Positions 9,231 through 18,328 of a stretch of DNA of 64,000 nt are shown here, piece after piece. The notes beneath the pieces were generated by a model. That model did no database searches. It was given only the letters and a program-made list of their open reading frames with translations, and was not told where the DNA came from. The DNA is from Kitasatospora sp. MMS16-BH015 (GTDB lineage: Bacteria; Actinomycetota; Actinomycetes; Streptomycetales; Streptomycetaceae), in the NCBI RefSeq assembly GCF_002943525.1, contig NZ_CP025394.1, forward strand, positions 5,084,001 through 5,148,000. Direction: 5' to 3'. The first letter of the stretch is position 1, and each line of letters opens with the position of its first letter. The translations under genes and the position numbers were made by a program.

Positions 9231-10868
9231 TTACAGCACGTCGTCGGCGTCGATGATCCGGTACGCGTAGCCCTGCTCCGCCAGGAAGCGCTGCCGGTGT
9301 GCGGCGAAGTCCTGGTCCACGGTGTCCCGCGCCACGACGGAGTAGAAGTGCGCCGCGTGGCCGTCCGCCTTGGGCCGGAGCACCCGGCCGAGCCGCTGGG
9401 CCTCCTCCTGGCGCGAGCCGAAGGTGCCGGACACCTGGATGGCGACGGTCGCCTCCGGCAGGTCGATGGAGAAGTTGGCCACCTTGGAGACCACCAGCAC
9501 GCTGATCTCCTTCGTCCGGAACGCGTCGAACAGCTTCTCGCGCTGGGTGTTGCTCGTCTCACCCTTGATGACGGGCGCGTCCAGGGCCTCGCCCAGCTCG
9601 TCCAGTTGGTCGATGTACTGGCCGATGATCAGCGTCTGGTCCTTCTCGTGCTTGCGGACCAGCGCCTCCACCACCCGCCGCTTGGTCGCGGTGGTCGCGC
9701 AGTACCGGTAGCGCTCCTCCGGCTCGGCGGTCGCGTAGGCGAGCCGCTCCGAGTCGGTGAGCGTCACCCGCACCTCGCAGCAGTCGGCGGGGGCGATGTA
9801 CCCCTGCGCCTCGATCTCCTTCCACGGAGCGTCGAAGCGCTTCGGGCCGATGAGGGAGAACACGTCCCCCTCGCGGCCGTCCTCACGCACCAGGGTCGCC
9901 GTCAGCCCCAGCCGGCGGCGGGCCTGGAGATCGGCGGTGAACTTGAAGACCGGCGCGGGCAGCAGGTGCACCTCGTCGTAGACCACCAGGCCCCAGTTGC
10001 GGGCGTCGAACAGCTCGAGGTGGGCGTAGACGCCCTTCCGCTTGGTGGTCATCACCTGGTACGTGGCGATGGTGACCGGGCGGATCTCCTTCTTGGTGCC
10101 GCTGTACTCACCGATCTCGTCCTCGGTGAGCGAGGTGCGCTTGACCAGCTCGTGCTTCCACTGCCGCGCGGAGACGGTGTTGGTCACCAGGATCAGCGTG
10201 GTCGACTTGGCCTCGGCCATCGCCGCCGCGCCCACCAGCGTCTTGCCCGCGCCACAGGGCAGCACGACCACGCCGCTGCCGCCGTGCCAGAAGCCCTCCA
10301 CGGCCTGCTGCTGGTAGGGCCGCAGCTCCCAGCCGTCCTGGTCCAGCTCGATCGGGTGCGCCTCGCCGTCCACGTACCCGGCGTGGTCCTCGGCCGGCCA
10401 GCCGAGCTTGAGCAGCACCTGCTTGATCTCCCCGCGCGCAGAGGGGTGCACGATCACGGTGTCCGGGTCGACCCGCGCGCCCACCAGCGGCGCCATCTTC
10501 TTCGACTTCAGCACCTCCTCCAGCACCGGCCGGTCGGTGGTGGTCAGCACCAGGCCGTGCACCGGGTGCTTGGAGAGCTGGAGCCGCCCGTACCGCGCCA
10601 TGGTGTCCGCAATGTCCACCAGCAGCGCGTGCGGCACCGGGTAGCGCGAGTACGTGACCAGCGCGTCCACCACCTGCTCGGCGTCGTGCCCGGCGGCCCG
10701 CGCGTTCCACAGCCCCAGCGGCGTCACCCGGTACGTGTGCACGTGCTCCGGCGCCCGCTCCAACTCCGCGAACGGCGCGATCACCCGCCGGCAGTCGGCG
10801 GCCTGCGGATGGTCGATCTCCAGCAGCAGCGTCTTGTCACTCTGGACGATGAGTGGTCCGTTGTTCAC
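9231..10868 (-). CDS. DNA repair helicase, XPB family
   Basis: A 545-residue superfamily-2 helicase of the bacterial XPB type, a 3'-5' DNA translocase. The N-terminal half is the damage-recognition-like domain seen in mycobacterial XPB. The helicase core carries RPYQQQAVEGF (Q-like motif), Walker A LPCGAGKT, the VYDEVH box, LGLTATLVREDGRE, and C-terminal VSGTFGSRQEEAQRLGR (motif VI). The start is the GTG at 10868 with GAGGG upstream, giving MNNGPLIVQSDKTLLLEIDHP, the conserved N-terminus. A HelD-type helicase and the helicase-associated protein at 12415 lie nearby, a clustering of nucleic-acid motors. Confidence 0.93.
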   Translation of the reverse strand: MNNGPLIVQSDKTLLLEIDHPQAADCRRVIAPFAELERAPEHVHTYRVTPLGLWNARAAGHDAEQVVDALVTYSRYPVPHALLVDIADTMARYGRLQLSKHPVHGLVLTTTDRPVLEEVLKSKKMAPLVGARVDPDTVIVHPSARGEIKQVLLKLGWPAEDHAGYVDGEAHPIELDQDGWELRPYQQQAVEGFWHGGSGVVVLPCGAGKTLVGAAAMAEAKSTTLILVTNTVSARQWKHELVKRTSLTEDEIGEYSGTKKEIRPVTIATYQVMTTKRKGVYAHLELFDARNWGLVVYDEVHLLPAPVFKFTADLQARRRLGLTATLVREDGREGDVFSLIGPKRFDAPWKEIEAQGYIAPADCCEVRVTLTDSERLAYATAEPEERYRYCATTATKRRVVEALVRKHEKDQTLIIGQYIDQLDELGEALDAPVIKGETSNTQREKLFDAFRTKEISVLVVSKVANFSIDLPEATVAIQVSGTFGSRQEEAQRLGRVLRPKADGHAAHFYSVVARDTVDQDFAAHRQRFLAEQGYAYRIIDADDVL

Positions 10869-10985
10869 GTACGTCCATCCCTCTCGCGCGGGCCAAACCT
10901 CCAGTGTGCCGCATCCGCGGGAGGCCGTGGGCGCCGGTCGGGTGGCAGGGGGTGACCGGGCGGGGGCGGGCTCGTTGAGGAGGGT

Positions 10986-11261
10986 ATGAACAAGCCGAAC
11001 CGCTTCCTTGCCGCTGTTGCTCTCTCCGGGGCGGCGCTCGCCGTCGCTGCCGGGCCGGCTCAGGCCGCCGGCAGTCTGGTGCCGACCGCGGGGGCGCTCG
11101 GGGGTGCTCCGGGTGGGCTCTTCGGGACTGCCGCCTTCACGCTGGCCGAGCTGACCAGCGGGATGCCGATGCCCGACACCGACAAGATGATCGAGGACGC
11201 CAAGAACTCGCCCGAGGGCCAGGCGATGGCGAAGCAGCAGGGTCAGCAGCAGGGCCACTGA
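10986..11261 (+). CDS. Small secreted protein, unknown function
   Basis: A 91-residue protein with a clear Sec signal peptide (MNKPNRFLAAVALSGAALA) and a likely cut after AGPAQA near residue 27. The mature part is about 64 residues, Gly-rich at first and then hydrophilic, ending KQQGQQQGH. It has no cysteines and no motif that I recognise. The ATG at 10986 follows GAGGAGGG at 10978-10985, close to the start. It is divergent from the XPB gene and is closed by the terminator at 11271-11314. Confidence 0.8.
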   Translation: MNKPNRFLAAVALSGAALAVAAGPAQAAGSLVPTAGALGGAPGGLFGTAAFTLAELTSGMPMPDTDKMIEDAKNSPEGQAMAKQQGQQQGH

Positions 11262-11270
11262 TCCATCGCG

Positions 11271-11314
11271 CGGCGGAGGCCGTCCCCGAGTCGGTGCGGG
11301 GACGGCCTCCGCCG
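11271..11314. terminator. Bidirectional terminator
   Basis: A perfect 17-bp inverted repeat (11271-11287 with 11298-11314) with a 10-nt loop between the convergent secreted-protein gene and galE, 19 bp from the galE stop codon. Confidence 0.88.
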
Positions 11315-11332
11315 TGTGCGCGGGCCCGGTGG

Positions 11333-12331
11333 TCAGTCGCCGAGGAGGCGGGTGCGGTGCCGGTCGGTCCACTCCAGGGAGTCGCGGATGCCGTCGGTGA
11401 GGGAGTGGGTGGCCTCCCAGCCGAGCAGGCGCTTGGCGCGGTCGCTCACGGTGTAGGCGCCGGCCACGTCGCCCGGGCGGGCCGGGGCGTCCACGGTGGC
11501 GACCGGAGTGGCCGAGACGGTGTTGAAGGCCGCGGCCAGCTCGCGGACGGTGGTGCCGGTCCCGGTGCCGAGGTTGATCGCGGTGGACCGGGTGGTCTCG
11601 TCCAGGATCTCGTCGAAGTGCCGGACGGCCGCGACGTGGGCCGCCGCCAGGTCCCAGACGTGGATGTAGTCGCGGATGCCCGAGCCGTCCCGGGTCGGCC
11701 AGTCGGTGCCGGTCACCCGGAACGGCACACCCGTGTCCCGGGCCTCGATCAGCTTGCCGAGCGCGTGGCTCGGGCGGGCCAGCTGGAGCCCGGTGCGCAT
11801 CTGCGGGTCGGCCCCGATCGGGTTGAAGTACCGCAGCGAGAGCGCCCGGATCGGCTGGGTGGCCGCGATGTCGGCCAGCATGCCCTCGCAGACCGCCTTG
11901 GTCCGCGCGTACGGGCTCTGGGTGCCGATGGCGGAGTCCTCGCGGACGGTCAGGTCGTCGTTGGCCTGGTAGATCGCCGCCGAGGAGGAGAAGATCAGCC
12001 GGCCGCAGCCGTTGCGCAGCAGGTGGTCGGTGAAGTCCAGGGTCTTGGCCACGTTCGCCCGGTAGTAGCCGACCGGGTCGGCGACCGAATCCGGCACCAC
12101 GATGAGCGCCGCGCAGTGCACCACGGCCCGGATGTCCGGGTGCTCGGCGAAGATCCGGTCGATCAGCCCGCCGTCGGCGATGTCGCCCTGGTAGAAGGCC
12201 CGGCCGGCGGTGAACTCGCGGCGCCCGGTCACCAGGCTGTCCAGGATCACCGGGGTGATTCCGGCGTCGATGCAGGCGGACGCGACGGTGCTGCCGATGT
12301 ACCCGGCCCCGCCGGAGATCAGGATCTTCAT
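11333..12331 (-). CDS. galE: UDP-glucose 4-epimerase
   Basis: A 332-residue short-chain dehydrogenase-type sugar epimerase interconverting UDP-glucose and UDP-galactose with bound NAD. The Rossmann motif GGAGYIG is at residues 7-13. The catalytic set is visible as serines 115-117 (FSSSAAIY) and the YxxxK pair Y141/K145 (YARTK). SLRYFNPIGA and DGSGIRDYIHVWDL are family hallmarks. The ATG at 12331 gives the standard MKILISGGAG N-terminus. No galactose-utilisation genes are adjacent, so it may serve polysaccharide precursor supply rather than galactose catabolism. Confidence 0.95.
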   Translation of the reverse strand: MKILISGGAGYIGSTVASACIDAGITPVILDSLVTGRREFTAGRAFYQGDIADGGLIDRIFAEHPDIRAVVHCAALIVVPDSVADPVGYYRANVAKTLDFTDHLLRNGCGRLIFSSSAAIYQANDDLTVREDSAIGTQSPYARTKAVCEGMLADIAATQPIRALSLRYFNPIGADPQMRTGLQLARPSHALGKLIEARDTGVPFRVTGTDWPTRDGSGIRDYIHVWDLAAAHVAAVRHFDEILDETTRSTAINLGTGTGTTVRELAAAFNTVSATPVATVDAPARPGDVAGAYTVSDRAKRLLGWEATHSLTDGIRDSLEWTDRHRTRLLGD

Positions 12332-12414
12332 GGCCCGATCGTAGGCGAGCGGGCCATGCCGAGGTCGGGACATACCGGGCGGCCGACCCTGCGGGGAATC
12401 CGGCCGGCCCGGTC

Positions 12415-14967
12415 TCAGGCGGTCTCCTCCACCTCGGCGACGCCGGTGATCCGGTGCAGCAGGAAGGTGCGGACCTCCTCCGCGTGGTGGTCGTAGGCCG
12501 TCACGTACCCGCCCTCGACCTTGACCGGGTCGACCACCCGCTGGGAGGCCAGGCCCTCGGCGTTGACGTAGCCGATCCACATCCGTTCGCCCAGCATGAC
12601 GGCGGTCTGCAGCGCGGCGAGCGTGTCGGCGGCGGCCGTGCGGGGCAGTTGGCGCAGGTCGGTGCGGGCCGGGCCGCTCTGCTGAGGGTTGGCGGCGGGC
12701 CCGGCCACCGTCTCGCGGCGGACGGCCGTCGCGGCCCGGTCGCCCGCCCGGACGGCCTTCACGGCCGCGCCGAGCAGCGCGTCGTCCGGCACCGGCGGGC
12801 CGTCCGGCACGGGCACCGGGGCCGACCGGGGCGGGGTGCGGTGGGTGTCGGGGCGGGTGATCAGCACGTCGCCCTCGGCGGATTCGGCGGCCGGGGCGTA
12901 CCCCATCGTGCGGAGCACGGCCAGCAGCGTGTCCGGCGCGGCCTGGGCGGCCAGCACGGTCGGGGCGAGCAGCCGCAGCCGCAGCTCCACCGCGCGGCGG
13001 TCAGCCTGCACCTCGGCGAGCAGGGCCGGGTCGTCGCAGCGCACGTAGCTGGAGGCCGCGCCGACCCGGAGCACGCCGTGCCGCCGCGCCACGTCGTCGA
13101 TCAGGTACGCGAGCGGCTGGGGCACCGGCGTGCGGGAGTGCTGGGCGAGGAAGGCGTGCAGGTCGGCGGCGGTGCGGCCGGCGTCCAGCGCGCGGCGGAC
13201 GGATTCGGTGGTGAACCGGTAGACCGTGGCGCCGCCCTTGGACTCGATGTCGGCCGCCAGCGCGAGTGCCTGGGCGAGCGGGGTGAGCAGCGGACCGGGG
13301 GCGATCGCGGTCAGGTCGGGCTGGAGGATCACGTGGTCGAGCGGCTCGGGCAGCAGCGGGGCGAGGGCCTCGACCACCTCGTCCGAAGTGCCGGAGCCCG
13401 AGCCGGTGAGCAGCGCGCGGGCCGGGGTGCCCAGCGCGCCGCGGCCGGTGATGCCCAGCTGTTCGGCCTCGGCTAGCGTCCACTCGGTGAGGTGTTCGCG
13501 CAGGTCACGGCCGTCGGGGGCGGTGGGGCCGCCGCGCAGCGGGCGCTGCCAGCGCAGGGCGGGCAGCAGGGCGGCGGCGCCGGCCACCGAGCCCGGCGGC
13601 AGCGCGGCGAGCAGGCCGAGGACGGCGCGGCGGGTGCTCGGCGCGAGGGTGCGGTCGAGCTCGGGCCCGAGGGCGGCGCGGGCCTTGCCCTTGCCGTCCG
13701 GGGAGCCGACCAGCCCCGGGGTACGGGTGGTGGCCAGCCAGGTGCGGGCCAGCAGCGCCCAGCGCTCGGCGATCGACTGCTGGAGCCAGAGGTCGTACGC
13801 GGGGGTGGGCGCCCAGTGCTCGTCCGCCTCGCCATCGGGGGCCAACAGCCCTGCGGCGTAGCAGAGTTCGAGCCAGAAAGCGGCCACCGGCTCGGGGCAC
13901 TCCAGGGTCAGCGCGGCGCGCTTGAGGTCGCGCACGCCGAGGCCGCCGGCCCGCAGAGTGGGCGGGGGCTGGAGCGCCCAGGCCTCCAGCAGCTCCTCGA
14001 CGGTGCGGACGGCGGTGTACGCCTGGCCGGCCGCCGCCGTGTCCACAGCCTGTGGATCGCGCTGTGCGTCGGTGACGGGGGTGGGGCGGACGGGCTCGGT
14101 GACCCGGTGGCTGCGGCCGCCGCGCAGGTGCAGGGCCAGCTCGCGCGGCAGCACGACCGAGGTCGGGCTGGTCGGCAGCAGCAGGCCGCGGGCCAGCAGC
14201 CACTCGACCGGGCTGTGCGCGTCCTCGGCGGTGACCTGCCGGGTCGCGTCCGGCACGGTGCCGGTGGGCGGCCCCCAGACCAATCGTTCCAGCAGGGCGA
14301 GGGCGGGCTGAGGGGCCTCGGCGAGCAGCGCAGCGCAGCGCTTGCGGTCGGTCAGCAGGGCGGTCAGCGCGGCCACGGCCGAGACCGGGTCGGGCGTACT
14401 GGGTTGGCCGGCCCCGGCCAGCAGTTGCTGGAGCCGGGCCGGGGACATCCCGAGGGTCGCCTCGGCGAGGGTCGGTCCGAGACCGGTCCGGCCGGGGTTG
14501 GCCGCGGTCGGGGCGAGGGCCTCGCGGACCGCGATCACCAGGCGGAGCCCGTTGTCCGGCCCCCAGAGCAGGCACTGCTCGCGGAGGGTGGCCAGGGCCG
14601 CCGGCAGCGCGGCGGTGACGGCGGCGCGGTCGGCGGGGGTGGCGGACGGATGCGGCTTGACCCTCGCCGGGCCGGCCAGCAGGTTCCGCACGGTGGCCTC
14701 CGGCCCGGCGTCCGGGGCGGCGGCGAGGGCTTCGGCGACCTGGAGGGTGAAGCGGTCCAGGCGTTCCAGCGCGCGCAGGGCCGAGGCTCGCCCCGAGGCC
14801 CGGGAAGCCAGCTGGGTCAGATCACTGGGCACCGGGTTGAGCAGGTCCGGGCGGCTGCGGAGCAGTACGGCGAGATCGGCGTCCTCGCGGGCGCGGAGCT
14901 CGTCGGCGAGCGTGCGGTGGGCGGCGGAGGCCCGGGCGGGGCGGGGCGCGCTCGGCTGGGTGCTCAT
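12415..14967 (-). CDS. Helicase-associated domain protein with C-terminal WYL-like region
   Basis: An 850-residue protein common in streptomycetes and related to the helicase C-terminal/XPB-associated domain family (Helicase_C_3). The N-terminus (MSTQPSAPRP...) leads into LADELRAREDADLAVLLRSRPDLL, a conserved opening. The middle contains LLPEPLDHVILQPDLTAIAPG and CDDPALLAEV, and the last 80 residues (VMLGERMWIGYVNAEG) resemble a WYL ligand-sensing domain. It has no Walker motifs, so it is not itself a helicase. With the XPB helicase 1.5 kb away on the same strand, a regulatory or partner role in DNA repair is a reasonable but unproven inference. Confidence 0.85.
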   Translation of the reverse strand: MSTQPSAPRPARASAAHRTLADELRAREDADLAVLLRSRPDLLNPVPSDLTQLASRASGRASALRALERLDRFTLQVAEALAAAPDAGPEATVRNLLAGPARVKPHPSATPADRAAVTAALPAALATLREQCLLWGPDNGLRLVIAVREALAPTAANPGRTGLGPTLAEATLGMSPARLQQLLAGAGQPSTPDPVSAVAALTALLTDRKRCAALLAEAPQPALALLERLVWGPPTGTVPDATRQVTAEDAHSPVEWLLARGLLLPTSPTSVVLPRELALHLRGGRSHRVTEPVRPTPVTDAQRDPQAVDTAAAGQAYTAVRTVEELLEAWALQPPPTLRAGGLGVRDLKRAALTLECPEPVAAFWLELCYAAGLLAPDGEADEHWAPTPAYDLWLQQSIAERWALLARTWLATTRTPGLVGSPDGKGKARAALGPELDRTLAPSTRRAVLGLLAALPPGSVAGAAALLPALRWQRPLRGGPTAPDGRDLREHLTEWTLAEAEQLGITGRGALGTPARALLTGSGSGTSDEVVEALAPLLPEPLDHVILQPDLTAIAPGPLLTPLAQALALAADIESKGGATVYRFTTESVRRALDAGRTAADLHAFLAQHSRTPVPQPLAYLIDDVARRHGVLRVGAASSYVRCDDPALLAEVQADRRAVELRLRLLAPTVLAAQAAPDTLLAVLRTMGYAPAAESAEGDVLITRPDTHRTPPRSAPVPVPDGPPVPDDALLGAAVKAVRAGDRAATAVRRETVAGPAANPQQSGPARTDLRQLPRTAAADTLAALQTAVMLGERMWIGYVNAEGLASQRVVDPVKVEGGYVTAYDHHAEEVRTFLLHRITGVAEVEETA

Positions 14968-15184
14968 CCGATCCAGATTAGACCCTCCGGGTGTGGGGGG
15001 TGGGGGAAGGAGTGGTGGGGGAGGGGAACCTGAGGCGGCCGAGGCGTGGCGGGTGGGGGCGGCTCGGTCGCGGCGGCTCGGTCGGGGTGGATGGGGGCGC
15101 GGGGGAGGGGAAGCGCGTCGGCGGGCATGGTGGGCGGGCCGGTGGAGTGGGTAGCGTCTGCGGGGACGGAGCGGGGTGTGGCAC

Positions 15185-16099
15185 ATGGCTGGTGGCGAGT
15201 GGTGGCGGGTGGACGGGCCCTGGCGCGTGCTGGGGCGGGCGGCCGACGGGGCTGCCGAACCCGAGGGCGGAAGTGTGTACGTGCCCGAGGTGCCGGTCGG
15301 GCAGCCCGGGGCCGGTGGGGTGATCGGACCGGAGGATGGTGACGGGGGTCGTGACTCCTCGGCTGGTGCCGGGTCTGGTGGTGGGGCTGGTGCCGGGTCT
15401 GGGGCTGGTGGTGGGGCTGCGGGCGGGGCGGTCGGGCTGACCAAGGAGGGTGGGGACGGCGCCTGGTTGATTGCGCGGGCCTCACAGGGGCCTTCGTTGA
15501 CGGCTCGGGACTTCCCTGGTTGGGACAGCGTGGTCTTCGACTTCAGCGACGTGACGGCGAAGGCGGAGGCGGCGGACGCGGCGGCGGATGCGACGTTGCC
15601 CGGACAGCGGGGCGGGGAGCAGGGCGGCGAGGGCGCGGCGGTCGGGGCCACGGGGTCGGTGGGGGCCGCTGGGGCGGCCGGGCCGGTGGCGGTCGAGCAG
15701 GCGGTGGCCAAGGCCGGGTCGGTGCTGGCGGGGCGGCGGCCGCCGTTCGTGGCGATGCTGGCGGCGCTGGTGCTGCTGGGTGGGGCGGTGTCGGGGCAGT
15801 TCCTGGCGCTGTTGGCGGGATGGGCGTTGGCGTACGTGGCACCGAAGTTGGGCGAGTGGACGCGGAAGCTGGCGGCGTTCGGCATTCCGCTGATCACGAT
15901 GGCCGGGTCGACGGTCTGGTACTGGGGGCGGGAACGGGGTCGGTGGGGCAGCCCGTTGGGCGCCGGGCAGCAGCTGACGCAGGTGACGTGGTCGGCGGCG
16001 CCGGGGGTGTTGCGGCTGGCGGGGGTGCTTTCGGCGGTGTTCCTGGTGGGGGTGGCGATGCGGCGGCGCCGGTCGGCGGAGGGGCAGGGGCAGGGGTAG
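15185..16099 (+). CDS. Gly/Ala-rich predicted membrane protein
   Basis: A 304-residue protein. Residues 1-50 form a small leading segment; residues 50-90 are a Gly/Ala/Ser low-complexity tract encoded by near-repeats at 15361-15425. After VVFDFSDVTAKAEAADAAADATL comes a C-terminal half with about three hydrophobic helices (PPFVAMLAALVLLGGAVSG, LALLAGWALAYVAPKL, VLRLAGVLSAVFLVGVAM). It is probably a membrane protein facing the cytoplasm with a flexible N-terminal half. The ATG at 15185 is preferred to the GTG at 15176, but the ribosome binding site does not decide. I do not recognise a family. Confidence 0.7.
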   Translation: MAGGEWWRVDGPWRVLGRAADGAAEPEGGSVYVPEVPVGQPGAGGVIGPEDGDGGRDSSAGAGSGGGAGAGSGAGGGAAGGAVGLTKEGGDGAWLIARASQGPSLTARDFPGWDSVVFDFSDVTAKAEAADAAADATLPGQRGGEQGGEGAAVGATGSVGAAGAAGPVAVEQAVAKAGSVLAGRRPPFVAMLAALVLLGGAVSGQFLALLAGWALAYVAPKLGEWTRKLAAFGIPLITMAGSTVWYWGRERGRWGSPLGAGQQLTQVTWSAAPGVLRLAGVLSAVFLVGVAMRRRRSAEGQGQG

Positions 16100-16197
16100 G
16101 GGTAGGCGTAGGTGGTGGGGGCGGCGCAGTAGGGGCGTTGATGGTGCCGCTGCTGGGGTGGGGTGGGTGCGGGGAGGGGTTCTTCCGGATTCGCGCA

Positions 16198-16212
16198 GTT
16201 CCCCGCGCCCCT
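16198..16212. repeat. Right-arm fragment of the structured repeat (copy D)
   Basis: An exact GTTCCCCGCGCCCCT, preceded by TTCCGGATTCGCGCA, which resembles the same position in copy C (TTCCGATTTCGCGCA). The rest of the element upstream is degraded to GT-rich sequence (16100-16190). It lies 45 bp beyond the stop codon of the substrate-binding protein gene on the minus strand. Confidence 0.7.
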
Positions 16213-16257
16213 GGTGGTGCGCCCGTGGTGTGGTGCGCCGGCGCTACTGGTGGTGCG

Positions 16258-17262
16258 TCAGGCGCCCAGGAAGCGTTGGAGTTCGGCGATGACGTAGTGG
16301 GCTCCGGTGTAGCCGATGCCCTGGTACCAGAGTTGGTCGCTGACGGGGAAGGCTCGGTGGTTCTGGACGGCCGAGAGGGCGTGCCAGGCCGGGGTGGTGA
16401 GCGTGGCGGCGGTCTGGGCGGCGCCGTAGGTGGCGTAGAAGAGGTAGTCGGCGTCGGCTTTGGCGATCTGGTCCGGGGGGATCTCGACGGCGAAGGTGTC
16501 GGCGTTCTGGCTGTCGGGGCGGGGGAGTTGGAGGTCGGCGAGCACGGTGCCGAGGAAGTTCTGGCGGGCGTAGAGGCGGATGGTGGGGGAGCCCTCGACG
16601 AAGCGGACCAGGCTGATGCGTTTGCCGGCGGCGCCGACCGAGCCGATCGCGGCGGTGGCCTGGGTGAGGTGGTCGGCGTAGGACTCGACGACGGCGGCGG
16701 CCTGCTCGGTGCGGCCGAGGGCCTGGGCGTGGAGTTGGAAGTCGGCTTTCCAGGGGTAGCCGGTGGTCTGGGTGAGAACGGTCGGGGCGAGGCGGCTGAG
16801 TTCCTCGTAGTGGGCGCCGTCGCGGGTCTGGTTGCCGAGGATCACGTCGGGGCGCAGGGCGGCGATCAGTTGGGGGTCGGGGGCGCCGATCGGGCCGACG
16901 TAGTTGGTGACGGAGAACCGGGAGGCGGGCCAGTAGTCGGGGAACTCGGGGTCGGCGGGGACGCGGGTGGCGCCAACGGGGGTGAGGCCGAGGGTCATCG
17001 CGGAGTCGAGTTCGGCGGTGTCGAGGGCGATGACGCGCTGGGGGGCGCCGGGCACCAGGACTGGGCCGGTGGCGGCGGTGACGGTGGTGCTCGGGACGGC
17101 GGCTGGGCTCGGGGCGGCGCTGTCGGTGCCGTTCGGGGAGCTGGGGGCGGCGGGGGTGCCCGGGGCGGGGGCGGGGAGGCGGTGGCCGGTGGTGGCGCAG
17201 CCGGTCAGCAGGAAGGCTCCTAGGCCGGTGAGGGCGGTGCGGCGCGGCAGCTGACGTGGCAT
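16258..17262 (-). CDS. Iron-siderophore ABC transporter substrate-binding lipoprotein
   Basis: A 334-residue type III periplasmic-binding-like lipoprotein that captures Fe(III)-siderophore outside the cell. The N-terminus has a twin arginine (PRRTALTG) and a lipobox LLTGC with the lipidated cysteine at 22, followed by a Pro/Ala/Ser linker. The binding fold carries RVIALDTAELDSAMTLG, LIAALRPDVILGNQ and KADADYLFYA. It lies downstream of the permease/ATPase operon on the same strand, but 151 bp separate it from the ATPase stop codon and an AT-rich candidate operator lies between. It is therefore probably transcribed from its own promoter as well. Confidence 0.92.
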   Translation of the reverse strand: MPRQLPRRTALTGLGAFLLTGCATTGHRLPAPAPGTPAAPSSPNGTDSAAPSPAAVPSTTVTAATGPVLVPGAPQRVIALDTAELDSAMTLGLTPVGATRVPADPEFPDYWPASRFSVTNYVGPIGAPDPQLIAALRPDVILGNQTRDGAHYEELSRLAPTVLTQTTGYPWKADFQLHAQALGRTEQAAAVVESYADHLTQATAAIGSVGAAGKRISLVRFVEGSPTIRLYARQNFLGTVLADLQLPRPDSQNADTFAVEIPPDQIAKADADYLFYATYGAAQTAATLTTPAWHALSAVQNHRAFPVSDQLWYQGIGYTGAHYVIAELQRFLGA

Positions 17263-17329
17263 CGGTCCGTCCCTTCCCGGGCGAGGGGTGTGCTGGTGTC
17301 GAAATGGCCCGGTGAGTCGATTATGTCGG

Positions 17330-17400
17330 AATTATCAGGAAACCTTCCGGAGAGATAGCTCTAGGGTGGGTGAGGTGTGTTTCTGATTAATTATCAGGAA
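17330..17400 (-). promoter_or_regulatory. AT-rich candidate operator/promoter of the substrate-binding gene
   Basis: The 12-mer AATTATCAGGAA occurs exactly at 17330-17341 and 17389-17400, 59 bp apart. The second copy is part of an imperfect dyad CTGATTAATTATCAG (17383-17397), and a further inverted ATCAGG...CCTGAT overlaps it to 17411. The patch is markedly AT-rich for this genome and sits upstream of the substrate-binding gene. It does not match the actinomycete iron box, so another regulator may act here. Confidence 0.5.
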
Positions 17401-17413
17401 GGCACCCTGATAG

Positions 17414-18328
17414 TTACTCTCGTCCCGACCACGGTGCGGCCGGTACGACCAGCGGAGTGCCGGTCACCGGGTCGGGGACGACCACCGACTCCAGCCCGAA
17501 CACGTCCCGGACCAGCTCGGCCGTCACCACCTCGCCGGGCCGGCCCTGGGCCACCACCCGCCCCGCCTTCAGTGCGACGAGGTGATCCGCGTACCGGGCG
17601 GCCTGGTTGAGGTCGTGCAGCACCGCGACCACCGTGCGCCCCCGCTCCCGGTTGAGCCGCCGGACCAGGTCGAGCACCTCGACCTGGTGGGCGAGGTCGA
17701 GGAAGGTGGTGGGCTCGTCGAGCAGCAGGATGTCGGTGTTCTGGGCCAGCGCCATCGCGATCCAGACCCGTTGGCGCTGCCCGCCGGAGAGCTCGTCCAC
17801 CCCGCGTTCGGCCAGCTCGGTGGTGGCCGTCCGGGCCAGTGCCTCGGTCACCGCCGCCTCGTCCTCGGCCGACCACTGGCGCCACCAGCTCTGGTGCGGC
17901 TGCCGCCCCCGGGCGACCAGGTCCGCCACGGTGATGCCCTCCGGTGCGGTCGGCGACTGCGGCAGCAGCCCGAGGCGGCGGGCCACCTCGCGGGTGGGGG
18001 TCCGGGCCAGTTCGGCGCCGTCGAGCAGCACGCTGCCCGCGACCGGCTTGAGCAGCCGCCCGAGCGCCCGGAGCAGGGTGGACTTGCCGCAGGCGTTCGG
18101 TCCGACGATCACGGTCACCTGCCCGTCCGGCACGGCGAGGTCGAGCCCCTCGACGACGGTCCGGGACTCGTACGCCAGGGTCAGGCCGCGCGCTTCCAGG
18201 GCCTGGGGCGAGGTGGACCGGGTCGGTTCGGGCCGGGCCGAGAAGGGGCGCGAGTGAGAGGGCGAGGGCGAGTGCGGCTGCGTCCCCGGGCCGGGGGAGG
18301 AGGTCTGGGTGGGCTGGTGGGGGTGCAT
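17414..18328 (-). CDS. Iron-siderophore ABC transporter ATP-binding protein
   Basis: A 304-residue FecE/FepC-type ATPase that powers siderophore import. Walker A is GPNACGKST, the signature is LSGGQRQR, Walker B is ILLLDEPTT and the switch histidine is in AVLHDLNQA. An N-terminal extension of about 42 residues, rich in Pro/Ser/Thr, precedes the ABC domain and is unusual for the family. The ATG at 18328 overlaps the upstream permease stop codon (ATGA), which fixes the start. It is the third gene of the operon behind the iron box at 20508. Confidence 0.95.
   Translation of the reverse strand: MHPHQPTQTSSPGPGTQPHSPSPSHSRPFSARPEPTRSTSPQALEARGLTLAYESRTVVEGLDLAVPDGQVTVIVGPNACGKSTLLRALGRLLKPVAGSVLLDGAELARTPTREVARRLGLLPQSPTAPEGITVADLVARGRQPHQSWWRQWSAEDEAAVTEALARTATTELAERGVDELSGGQRQRVWIAMALAQNTDILLLDEPTTFLDLAHQVEVLDLVRRLNRERGRTVVAVLHDLNQAARYADHLVALKAGRVVAQGRPGEVVTAELVRDVFGLESVVVPDPVTGTPLVVPAAPWSGRE

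Noticed and set aside
17383..17411. Second iron box or zinc (Zur) box before the siderophore-binding gene
   Set aside because: The dyad CTGATTAATTATCAG has too few matches to the TTAGGTTAGGCTAACCTAA iron box or to the TGAAAATGATTTTCA-type Zur box.
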